Below are positions 13,401 through 24,900 of a stretch of DNA of 64,000 nucleotides, piece after piece. Within the stretch, counting starts at the first letter, position 1, and every line of letters starts with the position of its first letter. The notes under the pieces are model-generated. The model was not told where the DNA came from. It saw only the letters and a list, made by a program, of their open reading frames with translations, and did not search any database. The position numbers and the translations under genes are program-made. The DNA is from Stratiolaelaps scimitus (lineage: Eukaryota > Arthropoda > Arachnida > Mesostigmata > Laelapidae), in NCBI GenBank assembly GCA_019614645.1, contig JABWDB010000016.1:2852001-2916000 (forward strand), written 5' to 3'.

Positions 13401-15400
13401 CAGCGCCGGCAGCAGCAGTAGGCAATGGTTCGATGGTAAACGCACGAAGCAAACGCTGAGAGGTCGGAGGCAATTCGATTGATAACTGGCTCTTTGGCCA
13501 GAAGGCGCCTTTGGTCAGACGACGGTTAGAGATGATAGCATTGGTTCACCGCCGTTTTCACATCTTCACAACATCAGCACAATAGCTTTGTTCATGGAAA
13601 TACTAGTCCAATTCAGCCAAATTCAAGGTAAGCGTTTGAACGAAGAGAGAGAAAGAGAGAGACAGAGAGAGAAATGTATGATAGATACAATGACTGGCTA
13701 CCACGTGCGAAGAAGAAGTCCGGTTAGCTTCAACAAATCAATTATATATAGTTGTGACCTGCACGGTATTATGTCATAATAATTATTGAAGGAAATGGTT
13801 GACATTAGTAGAGATGCAGGGAGGTGGAGTTCAGATTTGACGGAAGAGAAAACGACGTGTACTCGATCGATGGACAAACAGACTCTAATTGAATGAATTA
13901 ATTAATAAATGGGGGGAGGGGGAGTAAGCATCTTAGTAATAACCCTTTCATACCTTGTAAATTGTTGCAGATCTGATAATCACTATAATGAGAACTGTAG
14001 TGAGAAACCTGCAAGTATCAGACAGCGCCAACTCCTACTTAATATACCAATATTCATAATATTCAGATTTTATCTTGCTTTTGCCGATCATCTCTCATTG
14101 TTACCCAGTGCACTCGTTCATTTTTAGAATTCTTGTTGTCGCCGACATGTTATTATTATTATAGATGGTTTGTTGTTTTACTGCGCCGGTAACATGAATC
14201 GTATCGCTAGGAGCAGCCCTCTCTACCGATAGCTTAGTCGCTTGTATTCCCTTCAAATAATTTGTCTTCGATGATCGCTCCCCGTTTAGACATTTTTTTT
14301 ACTTCATATGAACAACAACAACTGCAGTAACAACAACAACAACAACAGCAATATCTCTTCCTTAATGATAGACATCCAGCAGGTATCTATTTGAGTGTTG
14401 GTGACCTTTCCGAGAAATGCCGTTTTGTGATTCGCTGTTGAACACCTGATGCTTCTTTCAGTGATTCTGATTTTCTTCTCGTTTTATTCATTCCCTTCGA
14501 CAAAAGAACTCAACGACAACTGCCGCGAACGGCAGCGGCAGCAGCAGCAGCAACAGTGACGTCGCCGATGGCTAAGCTGTTCCCAATGCTTTTGTTGCTG
14601 TTATGCTGGAGGTGGCGGTACCCGTCACAGCTTTGTTTCGTGCTAATGAATAGTTCGTCCCCTTGAGCGAGCCGCGAACACACTGGACTGATTTAGATCT
14701 TCATTTATTCATTCATTGTCACTCAGCTGTTTACCTGATATACAATTGATACAAGAATAACAACGACAAATTCGATATCTAGCACCACACGTACATAGGG
14801 GTATGCATTTCTATTCACTATACATAAAGTAAGGGTTTAAGAAGACGCCTGGACAGGATGAGAATGAAGCTCATCGTCGACTGAACTAACTCCCATTGAA
14901 CTGTTCATTGGACAAAACTGTATATTCGTTATGTTTCGAGTTCGCTTCTGCTTTTAGAACATCTAGCATGTCACGTCAAAATATTCGCGCATTCAACAGT
15001 AGTAACGGAAGCACTAAGTAATAGATGTTAACTATAATAATAATGAAATGCATTTTGTTTATCTAGCCTTGAATTAGCCCTTTTCGCTGCCATTAATTAC
15101 GACCACTATTAATGGTGATGATTGAACTCAGATTATTATAAAACATGGCGGCTAAGTACTATTCCAGAATCAAAGATGTGCTCCGAGTTGCGAACTGTGA
15201 ATAGCAACCGATTGATCGGGGTTAACCAGCACAACTGTTTGATGTGCAGCTCTTCTGCTGCTGTTGCTCTCGTCTGATACAATCGAGTCGTTTTGTCGGA
15301 CGACCCATCCGCGGTAGGTTGTCAATGTTGATTCCTTCTTCGCCTTCACACTCCTGGGCGGGGTGGTCGCCCAAAGTAAGAGACGATAAAGGGCTCCGAC
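10402..15400. other. Non-coding region
   Basis: No conserved coding sequence seen. Holds short TA runs (about 11010-11024), a GACGGACGG unit near 12663, GA-rich tracts near 13640-13675, and isolated splice-like strings: an AAG|GTAAGC donor at about 13627 and a TTGTTGCAG acceptor ending at 13970. The two strings do not bracket a recognisable exon. Confidence 0.5.
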
Positions 15401-15417
15401 TACCTCTACCACTACAC

Positions 15418-15469
15418 TACCACTACTACTACTACTACTTACTACTTGTAGAACAACAACAACAACAAC
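15418..15469. repeat. CTA and AAC trinucleotide tracts
   Basis: CTA units at about 15418-15446, followed by AAC units at about 15452-15469. Confidence 0.9.
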
Positions 15470-15629
15470 GCCGTCGACGACGGCGGTGATGATGACGATG
15501 ATGCTGGTGATGCGAGAGGGAACAAGGCAAGCAGCGAACGACATATTGGGGCCATAGCAAGAGGCGGCGCAGACGACGCCGGGACACAGACAGCACCGAT
15601 AGTATCCGTCATCGTCCGCGCTGTTGTGT

Positions 15630-15710
15630 TGCTGCTGCTGCTGCTGCCGTCGCTGCTGCTGCTATTATTATTATTGTTGTTGATGGTGGTAGTGGTGGTG
15701 ATGGTGGTGG
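15630..15710. repeat. Compound GCT/ATT/GTT/GGT repeat
   Basis: A cascade of trinucleotide units changes from GCT to ATT, GTT and GGT/GAT in register. A second CTG/TTG block lies at 15888-15930. Leu/Val- or Ala-rich frames here are artefacts of the repeat. Confidence 0.9.
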
Positions 15711-16500
15711 CAATGATGAGAGTAGTGATCTACGGGCACTCACGCATCCGCTGGCGCTCATGGCGGCGAGCATCCCTACCACGATTGTTGGTACTGCCGC
15801 TGCCGCTGCAGTAGCTTCGCTATTTGATTGCATCTGCTGACATTTAATAGACTCATGTCACTGTACCCTGACTCCTAGCACTGCTGATGTTGTTGCTGCT
15901 GCTGCTGGTCTTGTTGTTGTTGTTGCTCCTGTTGATGAAAGGGTGAGAATAAGCGAACGAGTCACTACTGCTTAGGTAAAAAATGAAAAACAAATGCCAA
16001 CCGAGAGAAAAAAACGGATCCGCCAGTGGATCATGTTACTACAGCCACCACCAGCATTACAAAAGGCTTCAAAATAAACGCCGGAGTTGTCGCAGAGCTC
16101 TGGAGTGGAGGCCTCACAAAAGGAGAAGAGGGACGATAAAGGGCGTTGGTTGCTGATGCCAAGCAAATCGTACCATGGTGGAATCTACCTACCTATCTAT
16201 ATATCTAGTTATTTATTTTTTATTTTTATTAATAGATGATGCTGTTGTATCCGTGCTACTTGTCTATTGGCCTTGCCGCTGTTGATACTCGACGGTATTT
16301 AGTCTTCGAGAGGATGAGATGAGACATTTGTTTCTTCTTTAAACCATCAGTTTGCTGACTTATCACAAATAAACAAGACAGAACCAGAGAGTGAGAGGAC
16401 ACGCTGAATGATCAATGTATGTAATAAGATAGATGCACACAATCTATATGGACCGCTTCGCAAGTGAAGTGGTCCCCTTATGTAATTGCATATCACCAGA

Positions 16501-16524
16501 GAGTATATATATATATATATACTC
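16501..16524. repeat. 24-bp perfect palindrome with TA core
   Basis: GAGT(AT)nACTC reads identically on both strands. The flanking bases do not continue the symmetry. Confidence 0.9.
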
Positions 16525-19500
16525 CCTTATCTAGGGATTATGTCGAAAAAGGTCATTATGAGCTCAAAAATACTGTGAATTCTTTCACTAAGGAGAAAAT
16601 ATATCTCCTGATTGCAGGTCAGTAGCATATCGTTTACCATGAGTGGCTAAGTCCATGCCCCGTTCCGCCACTTGTTCAAGTGCCTGCTGGTTTGGTTGCC
16701 ACCGCTGTTCGTCGCCGCAGTGTTTCCTCTCCTTACTATTCTGTATATCCTGTTGCAATACGTTTCATACTTTCCATGGATGACCCTGAGCTGTTTTCCT
16801 TATATGGTACGAATACAGCTTAGGATCAGCTATGGAAAGTATAATAACAGGATAGAGTAGGACAAAACCGCGACAGCGATGGCAACTACGACCGTGTCAT
16901 CGTACTTCTAGAAAAGGAAACATTTCTCCGTAGCCGACTCGTGTCAGTTGTACTTACCTGACTTGCATGAGCAGAAATACCTCGGTACTATACAGATATG
17001 TAGAAGCATTATATCAAGGGCTTCCTCCCATGTCAGTGATGACGGACTTAGCTGGCCGTTCTTCGACAGACTCACCTTCGTGATTAAAGGCAATACAATG
17101 TCCTGTTGGTACGACGACAAGTACTATTACTAGTCTATAATATAGTCTTAGGTAAACCAAATCAGAAGAAGAAACGGAGTCCAAAATCTCTGTCTGCGTC
17201 GCGATATATATATATGTGTATCTGTTCTGCTGCTACTGATGCTGTCGCCTGTTATCATATTGCCAAAAGGGAGGAATGCTAATCTGCTGGATCTCCTTCC
17301 TGCTGCTGCGGCCGCTGCGGTTGCTGTCACTTTGCTCAGCTCTTGCCGATTCTCTCCTTTGGGTATCTCCCCCTCCATTGTCCCTATGCTTGGCTGGTGT
17401 GTGTGTGTTGCTCGTTTGCTCCTCGTCGCGCTCATTGGTTGTAATCGGAGCGATACGCGCCTATTCGTTCGATGACCAACTCCGCCAGACTGCCGGAGGG
17501 TCTGCCGGGTACCGTTGCTGCAACATCGGGACGGCACGACCACAGCCACCACTACCACTTAGCACTACGGCCATTATAGCTGTTAGTTCTGGCGGTTTCA
17601 CTATTATCATCATCGCCGAGCGAGCGAGAGAGAGAGAGGGGAGCGAGATTTATTGAGAATGAGACAGAATAAGGAAACGTCGCTGTTGGCGCCGAGGATG
17701 TTCGGGCGCCGCCGACGACTTAACCAAGTCCATGCGAAGTCAGCACAATACAAGATGTGGAGATGACGACATCGTTGTGCAAATGATCGATAGCAGATCA
17801 ATAATCTGAATCCCCGTACTTCGCTCTCAGTTACAATTGATGGCTGAATAAATACGACAAGAAGGAGAACTAACAAATGTCTAACGATAATGACGAAACA
17901 AAAGAGACAACAATTAATCAATCAATTAATGAAGAGAGAAAACGAACAACGATAACGACGGCAGACGGAAGATGACCAGATAACGATGCTGTTATGGTAA
18001 TTAGCATGAACGATACTGTGCAACTCAACGATGAGCAGGTACTCATTAATTCACGCAGGCGGAGAGAGACACAGAATACCACGGTCAAGCCACAGTGGTT
18101 GGCGTTGTATAATAACTATGGTAAATTATAAAGATGATTGATAAGTTCAAGCGGTATGAGCGGATTTGGACCGAAATAAACCAAACGGAAACGATGGCCA
18201 AATGAGCATGAACAGTGTTCCGGTGTCTGAACCGCCTCTGGTAACGGTAAAGGTTTATTGGTTTTATTAAAGGAGCTGCAATCTTGCAATGTTTAAGCTC
18301 TCTTATATGTCACACAGCGCTACTCGAACCGACAGCTTCTGTAGCCAGCCGCTTCTGGTATCGACTACGTACTATTGAATATTATTATGATTGTGCACAT
18401 ATACGACTCGCTTTTCTCGTAACGGTCATAGAAACGGTCACCAATAGTGGTGACTCAATCAGGGGGGCGCAGTTCGTTTTGTTTGATTTCGAGCAGGAGG
18501 TATAAATATGCGATTAAAAGTATAGGTTTCTAAATAATGTAATATTTAATATTGGAAATATATGACGCCTCGACCGCAAGACATCAACGATAGTTGTCAG
18601 CTATGCAATTGAACGATTCGAGGCGTTTTGATAATTTTTTGTTGTTTAAGATACAAAACCGAATACCCGGTTGAGTGAACTATCAAACGGCCGCCTGTAT
18701 ATACATATGTCATCAAACTCCAGCCTCAAATATCTCTCGACGGCTCATCCGATATGAGACGGGCTCCTGCCTAAATCTGCCTAAAGGATCGTCTGAACTG
18801 GCGCTTCTACTATGACTATTAGTGTGACTAAGGCAGTGGGAGTGTTCGACGAACGAACGGGGTTGCTGGATTCAAGCTGCTCCGTTCAGAGATTTCGTAT
18901 GACCATGCCTATAGCAGGCTGGTCGTTTGCTCGCTTGGCCGATCCACTTCTCTCTCTATCTCTCTCTCTCTTTCAATATCTCCGTTTGGCGGTGTCTGCT
19001 GACGATGTCAGGCAGCGATCTCTTCCAGTTTGATGAAGAAACGGCGTGGTCGTCACAGCGGGGCGGAGCGCACCATTGGTTCTCGTCCATCTATCCATCT
19101 ATATAGCAGAGCCGAAAGCGTCAAGAGCCTCTATGAGTGGGGTGAGACCCTTGATGCTGATGGGTCAACTACGATATGCGATATACATACATATATATAT
19201 ATATATACGATGTACCACAGAAGACTGAGCGAACGACGAACTTGCGAGCCTATGGGCTGACCGACTCGACAACGACTAGACGCGGCCAGCTGAGGTGACC
19301 CGTCAGTCTCGTTTTGAAGACGTCTTCGCTCCTACTGAGAGCATCGTCGCTCAGTGGGAGGCGGTCAGATGGGGGGTAGGGGAGATCAACTGTTTCGGCC
19401 GCTGACTCAAGGTACGGCACGATGCCATTATATGTTAGCGACAACAATTCTCGTCTCTGCTGTCAGATCACCGCTGAGAGTTGAGAATCCTTGCGTGTGC

Positions 19501-20085
19501 GTTCATTAACTCCGAGATAAAATAGAAAATTCAGAGATAGATATACGCTTCTGGCTAATCCCGACACGAACAAGAAGTGCACATTACATTGTACTCACTT
19601 ACTTTCTGTTTCTATGAAATACGGTATCACCTACGCAAATTAGCATCCTGCGTAAAAATCTAAAGCTTTTCAACTGCACGATGATGAGAAACAGTACAGG
19701 GGGCGCTACGAGAACGGCATCTATCCAACGGTGTAATCGCTGTCTGGTGTCGAATCGGCTGGTGCCCCGTATCGTAAACGCGATCGTAATCTTCGTCAAA
19801 TAAAAATGTCCAACTTCTCGATAGCGAGCGAGCAACGATATGCCAGCGGAACGACGAACGACGAATCTGTTTCGAACGAAAACGAAATGTTTTTGTTTGC
19901 GTAAAACTGTCAATGGTTCAGTTCCATATGTGGAAACATGCTTGCCTATGTTGATGACCACTCGTACGACAAGATTTAACAGAGGACAGCTTGATGACTG
20001 GCTTGAGCCGGGCTCAGATCTGTTCGTATAAGTTATTTTAGCAGGGGAACGCTTTGACGGCAATGGTGCGTTAACATTTGAGTGT
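16525..20085. other. Non-coding region
   Basis: No supported gene. A weak acceptor/donor composite (ATTGCAG|GTCAGT, AG ending at about 16618) lies near the left end. CT runs lie near 18950 and a short TA run near 19190-19207. The minus-strand frame 20177-19599 (192 codons) is the longest in the window but shows no domain, and its start is Ser-rich low complexity. Confidence 0.5.
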
Positions 20086-20218
20086 CTGCTGCTGCTGCTG
20101 CTGCTATTGACGCCAGTGCCGATGCGGTTGCTCGCTGGGGCTCGAGGGGCGGCAGTTGACGAAGAAAACGTCAGCAAATCTTCTACTTTCTATGACGACG
20201 ACGACGACGATGATGATG
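20086..20218. repeat. CTG tract and GAC/GAT tract
   Basis: CTG units at 20086-20105 and GAC/GAT units at 20194-20218 lie in a locally CpG-rich segment (about 20100-20560). Frames through it are open on both strands, but without conserved motifs. Confidence 0.85.
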
Positions 20219-20760
20219 GTGGGCATCCGAACCCGCGCCGACAGGCAGACTTCAGCGTAGCGTACACCCATCGGCCAAGGGGTGTAAGCTACGCTACAAA
20301 CGCTCCTGCCGTTGCGGCTGGCTGTTGCTGTTGCTGCAACCGTTTCCTCCTCAATAGTTGGATAGCATTTGGTGATATTTCGTCTGCTTCGTGTGCTTCT
20401 TTTTTTTGTTTGGCTGCTGTTCGTCGTTCTGACGAATGTGCACGACCAGGGCCACGATCGGGCTCCGCCGCCGCCTCCATGGACGCTCTATCTGCATTAG
20501 CGCCTATCATCCACCCGAGAATCACCGCATTGGTGTAGCGTACTAGATCGCTGCCCTCGTGCCACTGCACCAGTAGCACCGCAATTGCTCCGACGGCGTA
20601 GACTAGATGGAGATGCTAGAATAAGATGAGGCGAGACGTCCCCATAGTTCGCTGGGCCGATTTCACCCATCGTTCATAGCTTCGCGGCAAAGTCATTCAG
20701 TCAGTTGTTCGAAGCGCGCGTTGTCTACACGTTGATACGATATTTATTGACAAACAATAA

Positions 20761-20763
<3 letters not shown>

Positions 20764-20792
<29 letters not shown>
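20764..20792. repeat. (TA)n microsatellite
   Basis: About 14 uninterrupted TA units. Confidence 0.95.
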
Positions 20793-20795
<3 letters not shown>

Positions 20796-20969
20796 ATGCT
20801 GTAGTTGTTGTCGTTGGATGACGCTGTAACAGGATGCGACGGTTGTGCGGACTAAAATTAAATATAAAATACCACATAATTTCGCGCATCGATTTTTGTT
20901 AGCACCAAGCGTGAGTGACCATTGTAATACATTGCAGGCCCTCAAGACTTTATATGCTACCGACTTACC

Positions 20970-21021
20970 CCCATCGACCCAGTTACTCCCAGCTCTCCAG
21001 GGAGTTAACTCGGTCGATGGG
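20970..21021. repeat. Imperfect hairpin with about 21-bp arms
   Basis: The left arm 20970-20990 (CCCATCGACCCAGTT...) is nearly the reverse complement of the right arm 21000-21021 (...CGGTCGATGGG), with one mismatch and one single-base bulge around a 9-base loop (20991-20999). The arms are of mixed composition, not simple repeat, so this is unlikely to be chance low complexity. Confidence 0.85.
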
Positions 21022-21875
21022 AGACAATTTCGGCGCGAAGTTTCTGCTCTCCATCGGTTGGCTTCAAGCCCAGTGATTAGGCGATTCGGGCGATTCGATA
21101 TCAACTCTATGCTCCCGTTAAGCCGTTCCGTTGTATTCACTACATTTGCTCAACGTTCCCAATGTGTGTCTTTCATCGCTGAAGTGTCTCTTCATATAAT
21201 TTTTGTTCTGTTCTTGCTTTTCGAGGGGTGTGTTCTTCGGGGAGATTTCAATCATTGCAAAAGTTCGTTGGAGACATTGAGCTAACCCTGAGCTGCAAAT
21301 GCGAGCGAATCTAATCTTGACTTCAGCCAAGCAAGCATCAGAATCGCTGGAGTGACGATGTCGAACGCTCGATGCTCGGTATAGCGAGGCTTCTATCGTT
21401 GGCGTCAACGAGCAACAATCAGAACCTGGAGATTGCTTTCATCAGATACAAATTGATATTCTGTTATTCGCGTTTTTCAGCATGTACATGAATCTTCACG
21501 TACATTGCCTTTTCGTCAAATAATGTTCACTTGTCAAACTAAATCTATACACAAGAAGTAGCTAAGCTCGTTGGGAGATTGTCGACACAAATATATTATT
21601 GTATAACAAGCTTGATTCGCTGTATACGATAGTACGAGCCCTATGGACAATAGTAAGTGCTCCGTTAAACGACGACAGTTTACGAGGCGCGGGCTCTGTG
21701 CGTCCCCCGTATTTGTGTAAATAATGAATTCATCCGGTACCACCCCCGCGGCGATCCACCGCTATCCGGCGCCACTTTTTTCGACACGACGAAGCTCTAG
21801 AATCGCACCGCGAACAGCGAACCTCCCCCCGCCTCTACCGCCACTAACAGAACGAGCACCATAACCACAACCAAA
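21022..21875. other. Non-coding region
   Basis: No recognisable gene. Short open frames cross it on both strands with no family resemblance. Confidence 0.5.
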
Positions 21876-21878
21876 TAT

Positions 21879-21885
<7 letters not shown>

Positions 21886-21912
<27 letters not shown>
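21886..21912. repeat. (TA)n microsatellite
   Basis: An uninterrupted TA tract preceded by TTATATACA. Confidence 0.95.
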
Positions 21913-21913
<1 letters not shown>

Positions 21914-24900
21914 CATCAGCAACAAAGGCGACAAAGTAGAATAGACAGAACGAGCCCGATTATCGGTGGTCGCTCTCCGCTGAGTCGCCACTGCCAACCA
22001 AGCAAGCAACGGACCCGCCTACCAAGTAAGCAACAAACACAGCCAAGAGCCGCATCAGCATGAGGATCGTCAGCAGACGCAGCATCGCGTCGCTGCATTC
22101 GTTGCTTGTGACAAATAATTGACAAGTTTTACCGCAGCAGTAGCAGCCACGGCAGAACGGCGTTGTCCAAGTCGCTGCTGCTGCTGCTGCTGTTCCGTCT
22201 GCATTCGGGTGCTATGACATTGCCACAGTTGGACTTCGTCCCCTCGTATCCAACGGCGAATAACGCCAGAGAACCCATGAAATATTTGCTGTTACTTTGC
22301 TGCTGCTGCCGCCGCCACTGTCAGTGCTCATGCTGGCTCCCTGACTTTATTTATGTCCACTAGACAAACGTATGATACAGTTGGGGATGGAGCCTCGGGC
22401 GGGTGCCACAGTCATCGTCACTTCGTTTATCACATGAAGAATACAGAGAGACGAAACGAAGGATCGCCGATAGCTGAGATACTGATCAGGGTGATGCTTG
22501 TATAGAGGCAATAATAATATAATACTATCGATATATTTATAATATCACAATAAATTAATATACATGTTGTAGCAGATATGAAGAAACGACCCTAAATTCA
22601 AACGTCAAATACGTCAAGAAAACGACGCTATTGTAGGGAGGTGAAGGCTACTTCTGATCCATTGTGATGATTTTCTATGAGATACTTAGAAAGCGGCCTA
22701 ATGACGACCCTTAACTGATTAATATCTTATTGCATTCGTTCATGATTTTGTAGTGACACACAATCATGGTGGTCGACGGGCAGCCCAACATAACCCAAAA
22801 CTTTAGACCAATGTATTGTCATTGAGACACGAAACGACGTACTGATACATAATAATTGTCCATCATTGAGTATCCTATACAACAGCATCAATATTTCTAC
22901 TCTTGAAATATTAGTAAACTAATGGAACACATCGGGTTACACCGGTGGAGCGAACGAGCGCCTCATGAAAGCGATGAGACGACCTTATTTTATGCAGGGC
23001 ACATAATCCTATTGATTTATACTGCACGCCAAAATAGCCAGTGAGAGTTCCTTCTCTCGCAATATCTGCTTCTTCTTCAGTTCTGTCACTAAGGTGTTTC
23101 GCTAGCGGAACTAATCTTTCACTGATGGCCGGACGGTTTCGAGGCCGTGATCGAATCTATCTGCATATTTATATGAAGCGGCACAAGGAGCGGGGTCTCC
23201 TCCTCGCCAATCGCGTCTCATTCAAATTATAATAACACTACTAATTATCATCGCTTTGTTATTGAAAGTTAAAACAAATTGCGAGGCATTTTGCTCGGGT
23301 GCGTATAATAATAGTAGTAATAATAGTCAAGCACGATTCCACGAAAAGGCGAAGTTATCAGCACTTTATTAGGCTTCAATAAAACGTCATTTACCATTAA
23401 CACGATCGAGATCATTCACTGTGTTCCGTGTACAAAATCATCTGATTTAACTTAAATTAAATCCTTGAGCAATAATGTGCACTTTGCGCATGTCATTACG
23501 CTATCGAAGAAGCAGTTGAATTGCATTTGCACTACATTGATAAACAGGAGGCTTGAGAAGACAAAATTTAGCCGTCTAGTGATGTGTTCGGCGAACATTC
23601 GGTCGGTTGCGAACGGGTTTGCTAAAGGTAATTTGTGGAGTGGAGTTATAAGTATGAGAGGTGGGTTCATTAGGCTGGGAGAAGACTGTATACTGTTGGT
23701 AGAAGCAAATTTCTCATTCATTCCTATTGTTATTGGGCTGATTACCATTTCAGGCCGTATCGTTCTGTAGTCCATACCGGAGTGGGATCTCGTAACTGAG
23801 TTCTTGCATTGACATGCAACTAACAAACTGCCCTCATCTAATTGGACACTATGTCATACTATTTCGAGATTTAATGTCGAAACAATCATAACGGATACTT
23901 GGTGGATACCAAACGCTGACGTATTAAGCACAAAGTCAGAACTGAGCGATGTTGCCACAGCAGAGCATTAATCTACTTATTTTTCTATCTAATATATGGA
24001 GGAATAGATCATAATTGATGTAGATACCCAGGTTGAAGTTACTTGCGTTTCGTCAACAGATTAAAAGGCCATATAACATGTGTCACATGAGATATGAGAT
24101 ATATATATATATGGTACCGTAGCATGTTCTTCACATTACTCGGATGATATTGTAGAAGATGTTAGTTGCTCAATGCGCATACGTTTATGCGTAAGTGTGT
24201 ATATACGAGTAATGTTAACAATGAACGCTTCATCCGCCTCCGTGACTAGAACCATGTTGCGAGTTGGTCTATTGTAGATAGCGAGTAGATCAGCTAAGTC
24301 GTCCCCTGGTCGTGTATGTGTAGCAGCGGTCTGTACGTGGGGTTCGCGCAGCGTCCATCTGCATCTGTTAGTACATATATATGTCGGTGTGTGTGTGTGT
24401 GTGAGCTTCTTAAAATATAGACAAGCATGTATCCTTCGTTCGTCCCAGCGAATGTCAGTGACGCTTGTGGCCACGGTGTTGGTGGTGGTGGCGCGGCCGC
24501 CGCCACGGGTGGGTCGCTGGATGTATCGATTCTTTTGACAGGGAAGTAAAGCTAGCGACTAGCTGGACGAACACGGCAGGCTATTGGGACTGCCGCCAGT
24601 CAGCCAGCGAGTTCCGTAACAGTAGCTGTAGCTGTTGTTGTACGCAGTCACAGCAGTCACGCCCGGACAGTAGCAGAGGACATGCCTCTCGGGGAAGTAT
24701 TTTAGCCTGGCTGGCTTGGGGCATACGGTTGGCTATCCCAGTATATATATACAGCTGCTATCCACCGTTAGCCAACCAGGTTACGTATCCACAGCGAACG
24801 GGTGAGCTACTCTGTGCTTAGCATAATATCGGAAAATACGATAGGGCAGCAGTAGAAGTATTATCGATATGAGTACGGCGGCGGTATTAGTGATGGCAGC

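Noticed and set aside
13588..13779. Frame containing AAG|GTAAGC donor and ERERER run as an upstream coding exon
   Set aside because: The Glu/Arg run comes from a GA repeat, and no acceptor or conserved sequence supports an exon.
19599..20177. Longest open frame in the window (192 codons, minus strand)
   Set aside because: No recognisable domain, Ser-rich repeat-derived N-terminus and an overlapping plus-strand frame. A frame of this length is expected by chance in 64 kb.
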